Positions 6,933 to 12,829 of a stretch of DNA of 12,829 bases are shown piece by piece. Location: contig DDPM01000083.1 of assembly GCA_002342165.1 (NCBI GenBank), positions 2,882 to 15,710 on the forward strand, written 5' to 3'. The notes under the pieces are model-generated. The model did not search any database and was not told the DNA's origin. It saw only the letters and a program-made list of their open reading frames with translations. The position numbers and the translations under genes were made by a program. Each line of letters starts with the position of its first letter. Positions within the stretch are counted from its first letter, which is position 1. This DNA is from Hylemonella sp. UBA2468. Its GTDB lineage: Bacteria; Pseudomonadota; Gammaproteobacteria; Burkholderiales; Burkholderiaceae_C.

Positions 6933-7644
6933 CTGGAGCGTGTTTGTAAAGCTTGGTCAGCACAGTCCACACCAGCCAACTGGTGGCCAAGGTGATGGGC
7001 AAAGCCCATATCACATCGCTTAACCAATGCGCACCCACCGACATGCGGGCTACGCCTATTAGTACGCCAGTGGTTATGCCGCAGCCAATCCAATACCAGC
7101 GTTTGCGCGGGGCCAGCAGCATGAGCGAGCACCAAAAAAAGCCGCAGGCCACATGACCACTGAAAAAGGCGCAGTTGTCTTCGCACTGCTGCGCTGGCTT
7201 GAGTGCGGGCGTGAACTGCCGTTGCCCGCCAAACTCCACCACATCAAAAGGCCGTGCACGGAGTTGGTGTTCTTTAACCGACCAGGTGACCAAGCCCGGC
7301 CCCAGCAATAAGGAAAACCCCACAAATGCCAAGCTGATGATCCAGCGCTTGGTCCAGGGGGTCGGGCGGCGCCATAAGGCCATGACCAGCCACACGCCGA
7401 CCAAGCCCAGCGCCAAAACCCTGAACACATTGGGCGTGTATTCGTTCACCCAATCCACCCACACGCTGGATGCAGGGGAGCGTGCAGGGTCCATCTCTAA
7501 AAAATAAGCGGCAACAACCAAATCCAACTGGGGCCAAAGAACGGGCAACAAAGCCAAGCCCAATGAGCCCAGGAACAAACCCAGAAACACGTTGCGGTTG
7601 GATAAAGTTGGGCGCTTTGACAGGCTCATCCACATGGGTTTCAA
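6922..7644 (-). CDS. PAP2-family membrane lipid phosphatase
   Basis: The 240-residue protein has about six hydrophobic segments and all three PAP2 motifs: KEHQLRARP (K124, R131, P132), FSGH (S162, G163, H164) and ARMSVGAHWLSD (R200, H206, D210). The first residue of motif 2 is Phe instead of Pro, and C154 and C158 precede it. PAP2 enzymes remove phosphate from lipid phosphates or diphosphates. In mycobacteria a PAP2 protein (Rv3807c) is encoded beside the DPPR synthase and is thought to remove the 5-phosphate; here the PAP2 gene likewise overlaps the ubiA-like gene, by 11 nt. Recycling of undecaprenyl diphosphate or lipid A dephosphorylation are alternatives. The start is TTG at 7644, overlapping the cbiX stop as TTGA; ATGs at 7635 and 7629 are other options. 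Motifs are secure; the substrate is inferred from context. Confidence 0.85.
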   Translation of the reverse strand: MKPMWMSLSKRPTLSNRNVFLGLFLGSLGLALLPVLWPQLDLVVAAYFLEMDPARSPASSVWVDWVNEYTPNVFRVLALGLVGVWLVMALWRRPTPWTKRWIISLAFVGFSLLLGPGLVTWSVKEHQLRARPFDVVEFGGQRQFTPALKPAQQCEDNCAFFSGHVACGFFWCSLMLLAPRKRWYWIGCGITTGVLIGVARMSVGAHWLSDVIWALPITLATSWLVWTVLTKLYKHAPDDA

Positions 7645-8057
7645 GCTGCTTGACCTGCTGCATGACCCACGGCCATGTCAGCCAACAAATGCACCAAGCG
7701 ATCGTCCTCGCCCACGGCAGCCTGCAGGTCTAGGTTGAGGTGCGGATGTTTCTCTCGCAGCTGAGCCACGAGTTGGGGCAAGTCTTCTCGGGCATGGCGG
7801 CCAACACCCAAAAACATCGGAACGATGCGTACTTGCGTCACTCCAAGTGCCGAAAGCTCTTGAACCGTGGTGGGCAAGTCGGGCGTGGTGAGCTCCAAGT
7901 ACGCACACCTGACGAGGTTTTGCGGCGCAATGTGTTGAATGCGTTCGGTCACCTTGAGCATGGGTTGGTGCCACTGCGGGTCGCGCGACCCATGTGCAAA
8001 CAGCACGATGGCACTTGTGGGGGCGGTGGTTGGTGCTTGGGAGGAGGACATAAGCAT
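7641..8057 (-). CDS. cbiX: short CbiX/SirB-type sirohydrochlorin chelatase
   Basis: This 138-residue soluble chelatase is of the short, single-domain type. Metal-binding histidines are visible at H22 in LFAHGSRD and H88 in VGRHAREDLP, with E55 in YLELTTPD as a further family residue. Short CbiX/SirB enzymes insert Co2+ (cobalamin) or Fe2+ (siroheme) into sirohydrochlorin and are expected to work as dimers. Siroheme is the cofactor of sulfite reductase, and cysB lies in the same gene run, so iron insertion is the likelier role here. The ATG at 8057 is preferred: it overlaps the lptG stop by 1 nt (TGATG) and has GAGG 5 nt upstream. An ATG at 8051 would remove two residues. Upstream codons in the same frame lie within lptG and are not needed. 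The stop overlaps the PAP2 start. Confidence 0.87.
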   Translation of the reverse strand: MLMSSSQAPTTAPTSAIVLFAHGSRDPQWHQPMLKVTERIQHIAPQNLVRCAYLELTTPDLPTTVQELSALGVTQVRIVPMFLGVGRHAREDLPQLVAQLREKHPHLNLDLQAAVGEDDRLVHLLADMAVGHAAGQAA

Positions 8058-9193
8058 CAACGCCTCAGCACCAACCAACTGAAGGCGCTCAGAGAAATCA
8101 GCATATAGATTGAGCCCGGTAGCGCAGCAGTGATCCAAGGTTCCCAGCGCCGGATTTCTCCAACATAGCCGCACAAAATATTCAAAAAGAAAAAGCTGAT
8201 GCCCACCATCACCCCCAAAAACACATAACCCGAAATACCGGAGGTTCTGAAATGCAAATACGCAAAGGGCAGCGCCAGCACCACCATCACCAAACAGCTG
8301 ATGGGATAGAACACCTTTTTCCAGAACTCAATTTCGTAGCGGTCTGCGGCTTGGTTGTTCTGGTTGAGGTGGCGTATGTAGTAAAACAAATCCAGTGTGC
8401 TCATGCGGTCCGGGCGCAGAACGGCTGCAGACACCATGTCCGCGGTGATGGTGGTGCGCCAGCGGTATTGGTCTAAGCCCATGCGGTCCACTTGGTGGGT
8501 CTTATTGAATTCGGTGCGGGTCACCTTGCTCAGTTGCCAGGCTTCGTCATCTTCAAATTGGCCGGATTCGGCGCGGGTAAAAGACACCAAGCGACCTTGG
8601 TTGTCAAATTCGTAAATGCGTATGCCCACCATGTGTTGGTCTGAAGACAATGCGCTCACATTGACTGCAAATTGTCCGTAGGCCTGTTTTTCCTTGAGCC
8701 ATGCGCCGCTTTGCCCCACGGTTAAGTTGCCTTCATAGCGCGCTTTAAGCAATTGGGCGGTGCGGTCGGCCCAAGGGGCCAGGTAGTCGCCCATCACAAA
8801 GGTCAGTAAGGCAAACACCAGGCCCGTCCACAACAAGGTGCGCAAAGCGCGCCAAGGGCCCAAGCCGCTGGTGCGCAAGATGGTGAATTCCGAACTTTGT
8901 GCAAAGCGGGTCATGACATAAATGGTGCCAATCAACACCGTGATAGGCAGGAGTTCGTACAAGTGGGTAGGAATCAAGAGTCCCACATAGGTGAGCGCCT
9001 GCGGCAGCTGGTAGGCAGCCCCCAGCGCTGCACCGGCCACTTGACCCAGGGACGTATTGGCCAAAGCAGGGCGGCCAATGGCGGGCAGCTGGTCAACCAG
9101 ATCAAAAAAAGAAAACAGGCTTAAAAAAGCCAAGGTGACAAAACCCACGGCCACCGCTACTTCGGTGGTGATCAGGCGGCGCAGGGTTCTCAA
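8057..9193 (-). CDS. lptG: LPS export ABC transporter permease LptG
   Basis: The 378-residue YjgP/YjgQ-family permease pairs with LptF, and with LptB as ATPase, to extract LPS from the inner membrane and push it to LptC. Three N-terminal helices, a periplasmic beta-jellyroll (about 155-285) and three C-terminal helices are visible. SEFTILRTSGLG is the coupling helix that meets the ATPase. The start is TTG at 9193, giving MRTLRRLITTEV, because AGGAG lies 7 nt upstream and the codon overlaps the lptF stop as TTGA. An ATG at 9502 would add a spurious 103-residue extension inside lptF. Compared with E. coli LptG (360 aa), about 17 extra Ala/Gly/Leu-rich residues lie between VDQL and the second helix (about 35-80). 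The identity is firm. Confidence 0.93.
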   Translation of the reverse strand: MRTLRRLITTEVAVAVGFVTLAFLSLFSFFDLVDQLPAIGRPALANTSLGQVAGAALGAAYQLPQALTYVGLLIPTHLYELLPITVLIGTIYVMTRFAQSSEFTILRTSGLGPWRALRTLLWTGLVFALLTFVMGDYLAPWADRTAQLLKARYEGNLTVGQSGAWLKEKQAYGQFAVNVSALSSDQHMVGIRIYEFDNQGRLVSFTRAESGQFEDDEAWQLSKVTRTEFNKTHQVDRMGLDQYRWRTTITADMVSAAVLRPDRMSTLDLFYYIRHLNQNNQAADRYEIEFWKKVFYPISCLVMVVLALPFAYLHFRTSGISGYVFLGVMVGISFFFLNILCGYVGEIRRWEPWITAALPGSIYMLISLSAFSWLVLRR

Positions 9194-10299
9194 GTGGGGG
9201 CTCCTCGGCGTTGGAAGCGCAAAGGAATAGACAATCCCCAATGCCAGTTGAAGTGGGCCTTCATGAGCCAAAGCACCGATGCCGCCAGAATGCCGCCATG
9301 CAGAAACACCTGATACTGAGCAAACCCAATTTGGCCCGTGCTGATCCAAGCCTGGCCCAGGTTCAGCATGTTCAAGTACACCTGAAACAGCAGCAAGGCA
9401 AACACCAAATTGCCAGAGCGCCCCATGCGCGGGTTGACCCGCGACGTCACCAACGCAATGAGCAGCAGGTTGGCCGCCGCCAGAGTAAAACCCAAGCGCC
9501 AAGACAACTCACCTAAATTGACCAGCGTGGGTTTTTGCAGCAACTCAAGGGTGGGGCGGTTGTTGAGTGGGGCATCCAAGTTGGCCGCTACCAGGTCGGT
9601 GGATACCCGAATGCGGTAGGTTTCAAACTCCACCAGTTTCAAGTCGGGTTGGCCTTTGGTGTTTTCCAGCCGTTGGCCATTTTCCAATACCAAAAACCTT
9701 TCATCACCCTGGGTCTCGATACGCCCGAGTTTGGCCGAGGTGATGGTTTCTTTGTCTTTTTCGGTGGTGGCAATGAACACATTGCTGGCCATATTGGTGT
9801 TGAGCAAGCCTTTTTCCACAAAAAACACGCGGCTGCCACCGGCAGATTCTTGAAACTGCCCGGGCTGCACGCGTTCAAGGTCGCCACGGTTTTCAAACTG
9901 GGCGCGCATTTCTTCAATTTGGCGGTTGGCCCACGGCAGCGCCACCAATGACAAGGTAAAGATACCCACCAATACAGGCCATGCAAATCCAAAAAGTGGG
10001 TTGATCAGGCGGTTCATGCTCACTCCACTGCTGAGCCAAATGACCATTTCGCTGTCTTTATATAGGCGCGACAAGGTGGCCACGGTGGACACAAACAGGC
10101 CCATGGTCATGATGTTGGGCAAAAAGGTCAGCACGTTAAAGCCCATGACCAGCATCACATCGGAGGGGTTCAAGCTGCCACGGGAGGCTTGGCCCAAGGT
10201 TCTGATGAGCGTCATGGTCATCACCACAGTGACCAATATCACCAGAGTGGCTCCAAAGCTGCGAGCCAGTTCCTTGCGAAGGGAGGAATGGAATAACAT
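9190..10299 (-). CDS. lptF: LPS export ABC transporter permease LptF
   Basis: This 369-residue inner-membrane protein is the partner of LptG in the LptB2FG LPS extractor. An N-terminal three-helix bundle (about 15-37, 50-72 and 102-123) is followed by a periplasmic jellyroll (about 130-260) with QPGQFQESAGGSRVFFVE, and then three C-terminal helices. The coupling helix is RLYKDSEMVIWLSSGVS (78-94). VNPRMGRSGN in the last cytoplasmic loop matches the family VNPRQGR motif. The length agrees with E. coli LptF (366 aa). It is the first gene of the ten-gene minus-strand run. Its ATG lies only 23 bp from the pepA ATG on the other strand, and no strong ribosome site precedes it. The stop overlaps lptG by 4 nt. 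LPS export is essential in most Gram-negative bacteria, so expression should be constant. Confidence 0.93.
   Translation of the reverse strand: MLFHSSLRKELARSFGATLVILVTVVMTMTLIRTLGQASRGSLNPSDVMLVMGFNVLTFLPNIMTMGLFVSTVATLSRLYKDSEMVIWLSSGVSMNRLINPLFGFAWPVLVGIFTLSLVALPWANRQIEEMRAQFENRGDLERVQPGQFQESAGGSRVFFVEKGLLNTNMASNVFIATTEKDKETITSAKLGRIETQGDERFLVLENGQRLENTKGQPDLKLVEFETYRIRVSTDLVAANLDAPLNNRPTLELLQKPTLVNLGELSWRLGFTLAAANLLLIALVTSRVNPRMGRSGNLVFALLLFQVYLNMLNLGQAWISTGQIGFAQYQVFLHGGILAASVLWLMKAHFNWHWGLSIPLRFQRRGAPT
9201..9205 (-). promoter_or_regulatory. Shine-Dalgarno deciding the lptG TTG start
   Basis: The minus strand reads AGGAG here, 7 nt before the TTG at 9193. This is the best ribosome site seen in the minus-strand run. 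It fixes the lptG start and rejects the 103-residue upstream extension. Confidence 0.7.
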
Positions 10300-10322
10300 T
10301 ACACAGAACTAAAAGGCCTATT
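10300..10322. promoter_or_regulatory. 23-bp divergent start-to-start interval, lptF / pepA
   Basis: Only 23 bp separate the two ATGs, too little for two complete promoters, so promoter elements must lie partly inside the opposite coding regions. On the plus strand AAAAGG (10311-10316) is a good pepA ribosome site, 6 nt before its ATG. On the minus strand CATAAT (10325-10320) resembles a -10 box that would start lptF transcription near 10313, but no TTGACA-like -35 is seen at 16-19 bp. For pepA, TAACAT at 10294-10299 is a weak -10 candidate. The element assignments are tentative; the short interval is certain. Confidence 0.35.
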
Positions 10323-11864
10323 ATGAACTTTGAACTTCTTTCCATGGACTTGGCTGCAGCCGCTCAATTGCCATGCGATGCCTTGGTGGTCCTGGTGCCC
10401 ACCTCCTTTAAACCCCAAGCCGATGAAGTTTCGGTTCTGATTCAGGATGCCCTAGATGCGGGAGACTTGGAGACCAAGCCCGGAAAAATCCTAAGCCTGT
10501 ACCGACCTTTGCAAGCCCAAGCCGACCGTTTGATTTTGGTGGGTGCAGGTACGGCCAGTTTGGCGCACATCCGCACAGCCCTGACCTCAGCTTGCAGTAG
10601 CGTGAAAAGTTCGCCCAAGGTCAAAAACCTGGTCATCTCTTTGGCCTTGTTGCCCGAATCCCAAGGCGCCGTGTCCGCCACCATGAACGCTGTGGCTGAT
10701 GTGAGCTACGCTTACACCACCACCAAATCCAAGCCCGAGCCCCGTTTGTTGCGCCAAGTGGTTGTGGCCGTTCAGGGCGGCAAAGAGATGGCAGCCGAAT
10801 TCAAACAAGCCCAAGCCTGCATTGCAGGGGTGGAGTTTGCAAAAGAGTGGGCCAACCGCCCCGCCAACCACAGCACTCCCACCCAACTCGGGGATGCCGC
10901 ACAAGGTTTGGCCAACAGTTTTAAAAAGGGTTCCAAAACCGGCCCCAAAATGTCTTGCGAGGTCTTGGGGCCCAAAGAGGTGGCCAAGCTGGGCATGGGC
11001 TCGTTCATGGCCGTGGCCCAAGGTACCCAAGAACCCTTGCGTTTTATTGTGTTGGAGTACATCGGCAGCCCAAGCGTCAAGTCTGCTGCTCCTAATGTGC
11101 TGGTGGGTAAGGGCATCACCTTTGACACCGGCGGCATCTCGCTCAAGCCCGCGCCCGAGATGGATGAAATGAAGTTCGACATGAGCGGGGCGGCCAGCGT
11201 GTTGGGCGTGTTCAAGGCTTTGTCCGTGCTCAAGCCCCACATTCATGTGGTGGGGCTTATTCCTACCTGCGAAAACATGCCGGGTGGGCGAGCCTTGAAG
11301 CCCGGCGATGTCATCACCAGCATGAGCGGCCAAACCATTGAGGTGCTTAATACCGACGCCGAAGGCCGCCTGATTTTGTGCGACGCCCTGACCTATGCCG
11401 AACGCTTTAAGCCCCGCGCCGTGGTGGATATAGCCACCCTGACCGGCGCTTGCGTCATTTCGCTAGGAAATTTAAGAAGCGGTTTGTTTTCTAACAGCGA
11501 GGAATTGGCGAGCCAAATCACAGCAGCAGGTGACGCCTCGCAAGACCTGTGCTGGCGCCTGCCCTTAGACGACGACTACGCTGAAGCCCTCAAAAGCAAC
11601 TTTGCCGATGTGGCCAATGTGGGTGGCCGTGCAGGTGGCGCCATTACTGCAGCCAAGTTTTTGCACCGCTTTGCCACCAAGTACCCTTGGGCCCATCTGG
11701 ACATTGCGGGCACAGCTTGGAAAAGCGGCGCCAACAAAGGCGCCACAGGACGCCCCGTGCCCTTGCTGTTGGAGTTTTTGTTGCGCAACCAAAGCGCCAT
11801 TACGTTTACAGCCGAGAATGCGGCCCCTGCAAAGGCCAAGCGCGCCGTTAAGGTCAAAGGCTGA
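10323..11864 (+). CDS. pepA: cytosol (leucyl) aminopeptidase, M17 family
   Basis: The 513-residue two-metal aminopeptidase releases N-terminal amino acids, preferring Leu, and acts as a hexamer in the cytoplasm. The N-terminal domain covers about 1-160 and the catalytic domain about 170-490. The catalytic set is complete: K263, D268 (GKGITFDTGG), K275, D286 (FDMSGAA), and D345, E347 and R349 in the M17 signature NTDAEGRL. Each lies seven positions before its E. coli PepA counterpart. Replacement of active residues is not seen, so it should be active. E. coli PepA also binds DNA (carAB control, XerCD recombination); whether this one does is unknown. The tail after about 490 is Ala/Lys-rich and may be flexible. 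The ATG has AAAAGG 6 nt upstream. holC follows after 3 nt. The pairing of pepA-holC with divergent lptFG is widespread in Proteobacteria. Confidence 0.95.
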   Translation: MNFELLSMDLAAAAQLPCDALVVLVPTSFKPQADEVSVLIQDALDAGDLETKPGKILSLYRPLQAQADRLILVGAGTASLAHIRTALTSACSSVKSSPKVKNLVISLALLPESQGAVSATMNAVADVSYAYTTTKSKPEPRLLRQVVVAVQGGKEMAAEFKQAQACIAGVEFAKEWANRPANHSTPTQLGDAAQGLANSFKKGSKTGPKMSCEVLGPKEVAKLGMGSFMAVAQGTQEPLRFIVLEYIGSPSVKSAAPNVLVGKGITFDTGGISLKPAPEMDEMKFDMSGAASVLGVFKALSVLKPHIHVVGLIPTCENMPGGRALKPGDVITSMSGQTIEVLNTDAEGRLILCDALTYAERFKPRAVVDIATLTGACVISLGNLRSGLFSNSEELASQITAAGDASQDLCWRLPLDDDYAEALKSNFADVANVGGRAGGAITAAKFLHRFATKYPWAHLDIAGTAWKSGANKGATGRPVPLLLEFLLRNQSAITFTAENAAPAKAKRAVKVKG

Positions 11865-11867
11865 CCC

Positions 11868-12302
11868 TTGGCTGAGGTGGCGTTTCACTTCAACGTGCCC
11901 GAAAAGCTGGCCTACGCCTGCCGCGTGGTGCGCAAAGCCGTTGGTCTGGAGCAAAAGGTTTGGGTGGTAACGCACCCCGACCAGTTGCAAACTTTGAACG
12001 AGCTCTTGTGGTCGTTTTCCAAGTTGGACTTTATTGCCCATGCCAGTGCCTCTGCGCCACCTGAAGTGCTCAAGCACAGCCCTGTGGTGCTGGCCCAAAG
12101 CCCGCAAGACCTGCCCGGCCCACACACCTTTGATGTGCTGCTGAACCTTGATGATGCAGTGCCTTCCCACTATGAGCGTTTTGCCCGTGTGATTGAGGTG
12201 GTGAGCTTGGACGAGCAAGACAAGCACACGGCGCGGGCCCGTTGGAAGCAGTACCTGCAAGCGGGCTGCGCCATCACACGGCATGACTTGAGTGCGGCAT
12301 GA
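11868..12302 (+). CDS. holC: DNA polymerase III chi subunit
   Basis: The 144-residue chi subunit of the clamp-loader complex binds psi and the C-terminal tail of single-stranded DNA-binding protein, linking the replicase to SSB-coated template. Family features are the N-terminal AEVAFHFNVPEKLAYACRVVRKA and the C-terminal ARARWKQYLQAGC, which parallels ARERYKAYRVAG in E. coli HolC (147 aa). The start is TTG at 11868, with AAAGG 7 nt upstream. It follows the pepA stop by 3 nt, so translation is probably coupled, and the TTG may hold the level of this low-abundance protein down. No psi gene (holD) is seen here. Confidence 0.88.
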   Translation: MAEVAFHFNVPEKLAYACRVVRKAVGLEQKVWVVTHPDQLQTLNELLWSFSKLDFIAHASASAPPEVLKHSPVVLAQSPQDLPGPHTFDVLLNLDDAVPSHYERFARVIEVVSLDEQDKHTARARWKQYLQAGCAITRHDLSAA

Positions 12303-12314
12303 TTTAGGCCAACC

Positions 12315-12728
12315 ATGACCCAACCCCCCGAACACATCTTGTCCCATTTGCCCACCTTGACCGAAGTGGTGGATGAAGAAACCCTGAGGCGTGAAGCCTT
12401 GTCAGAAGTGGCCACTTCTGCTGCTGCCCTTGATCCAACCACGCCCGCTGCGCCAGAAATTGAAGCGCCATTTGCAATTGAGACTGAGCCCACCACACCT
12501 AATCCCTGGACCGGTGAAGCGCCCGCCATAGACCCGCAACGCATTGCTCAAGAAGCCCAAAACATGGCACTGGAGTCCTTTAAAGAACGGTTCCAAAATG
12601 AAGTCTCGGGCCTAGAGTCCAAGCTGCGCTTAGAGTTGCAAGATATGGTGCAAAAGTCTGTAGAAGACGCCTTGAAGTACTCGGACCAAACATCAGAGCT
12701 TCCGCCAGAGCCCAATCCTCAGCCCTGA
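12315..12728 (+). CDS. small acidic hypothetical protein with C-terminal amphipathic helix
   Basis: This 137-residue protein starts 12 nt after holC, with AGG 6-7 nt before the ATG, and probably ends the pepA operon. It opens with a short hydrophobic stretch, HLPTLTEVVDEETL (11-24). A Pro/Thr/Ala/Glu-rich, probably disordered middle (about 30-75) follows. Next is a long charged helix (about 76-122) with regularly spaced hydrophobic residues (AQNMALESFKERF, VSGLESKLRLELQDMV), which could form a coiled coil or dimerise. No signal peptide, membrane segment or catalytic motif is visible. A 'P-LTEVV' opening and a C-terminal helix recall small proteins of unknown function encoded after holC in other Burkholderiales (possibly DUF2486-like), but I am not certain of that family. 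The function is unknown. A role with HolC is only suggested by position. Confidence 0.75.
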   Translation: MTQPPEHILSHLPTLTEVVDEETLRREALSEVATSAAALDPTTPAAPEIEAPFAIETEPTTPNPWTGEAPAIDPQRIAQEAQNMALESFKERFQNEVSGLESKLRLELQDMVQKSVEDALKYSDQTSELPPEPNPQP

Positions 12729-12742
12729 CGCTTGCAGCTTTT

Positions 12743-12771
12743 TTATCCATCCAGTTCCCAACGGTTAGAAT
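12743..12771 (+). promoter_or_regulatory. likely sigma-70 promoter of tRNA-Ser
   Basis: TAGAAT (12766-12771) is a good -10 box (5 of 6). The hexamer 17 bp upstream, TTATCC (12743-12748), is a weak -35 (3 of 6). Transcription would begin near 12778-12780, leaving a leader of only a few bases before the tRNA, which is normal for tRNA genes. The -10 is the stronger part of the call. Confidence 0.45.
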
Positions 12772-12782
12772 CGCCGCCTACT

Positions 12783-12829
12783 GGAGAGGTGGATGAGTGG
12801 TTTAAGTCACACGCCTGGAAAGCGTGCGT
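12783..12829 (+). tRNA. tRNA-Ser(GGA), 3' part cut by window end
   Basis: The visible 47 nt begin with the acceptor strand GGAGAGG and a D-arm with TGAGTGG, as in bacterial class II tRNA-Ser. An anticodon stem CACGC/GCGTG closes the loop CTGGAAA, whose central triplet is GGA, reading UCC (and UCU) serine codons. The variable arm, T-arm and acceptor 3' strand lie beyond the window. The identity is secure from the anticodon arm and 5' half; intactness of the 3' half cannot be judged. Confidence 0.88.

Noticed and set aside
8058..8174. N-terminal extension of CbiX from an ATG at 8174.
   Set aside because: It lies inside lptG and has no similarity to CbiX; the ATG at 8057 has its own ribosome site and fits the short family length.
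9194..9502. N-terminal extension of LptG from an ATG at 9502 (481 residues).
   Set aside because: The extra 103 residues lie in another frame of lptF, show no family likeness, and the TTG at 9193 has a strong AGGAG site and starts where LptG proteins begin.
10587..11333. 248-codon antisense open frame within pepA.
   Set aside because: It is a His/Gly-rich translation with no recognisable domain and is antisense to a fully conserved aminopeptidase.
11565..12347. 260-codon antisense open frame spanning pepA and holC.
   Set aside because: It covers two recognised genes on the other strand and has no domain or sensible ribosome site.
12729..12744. Intrinsic terminator after the hypothetical gene (six T at 12739-12744).
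   Set aside because: The T-run is not preceded by a convincing stem; only a 3-bp pairing is possible.
12783..12829. Integrative-element attachment site in the tRNA-Ser gene.
   Set aside because: tRNA-Ser genes are common integration targets, but the 3' half and anything beyond it lie outside the window, so there is no evidence.

Overview
The window looks like chromosomal core DNA of a betaproteobacterium, most likely Burkholderiales and probably Comamonadaceae (a Limnohabitans/Rhodoferax-type freshwater relative). This rests on the divergent lptFG / pepA-holC arrangement, the style of the CysB, LptG and HolC proteins, and moderate-to-high GC with even codon use. The genus is an inference. 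I saw no insertion sequence, phage gene or CRISPR array.

Layout. The left edge (2-676, + strand) holds the 3' part of a DMT/EamA drug/metabolite exporter gene. It converges on a very long, tightly packed minus-strand gene run from 10299 down to 707. In transcription order this run is lptF, lptG, cbiX, a PAP2 phosphatase, a UbiA-family polyprenyl-phosphate phosphoribosyltransferase, a YbhN/AglD-type membrane protein (putative flippase), a GT-C (GT39/ArnT-like) glycosyltransferase, a HAD-IB phosphatase, cysB and ybdL. The ten genes are joined by overlaps of 1-11 nt or gaps of 4-26 nt. Diverging from lptF, with only 23 bp between the two start codons, is a plus-strand group of pepA, holC and a small hypothetical gene. 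The window ends inside a tRNA-Ser(GGA) gene with its own likely promoter.

How the genes work together. LptF and LptG are the membrane subunits of the LPS export ABC transporter. The five genes between cbiX and cysB make a coherent candidate pathway. The UbiA protein would attach phosphoribose from PRPP to undecaprenyl phosphate. The PAP2 and/or HAD protein would remove the 5-phosphate. The YbhN-like protein would move the lipid-linked pentose across the inner membrane. The GT-C enzyme would then transfer the pentofuranose to an unknown periplasmic acceptor. This resembles the start of mycobacterial decaprenyl-phosphoryl-arabinose synthesis, but no DprE1/DprE2-type epimerase is present here, so the sugar may be ribose, or the epimerases may lie elsewhere. 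CbiX (siroheme or cobalamin), CysB (sulfur regulon activator) and YbdL (methionine aminotransferase) form a second, sulfur-related theme on either side of this module. PepA and HolC are housekeeping proteins.

The most notable finding is the predicted polyprenyl-phosphoribose glycosylation module embedded in the LPS-export operon. Its product and acceptor cannot be read from the sequence.
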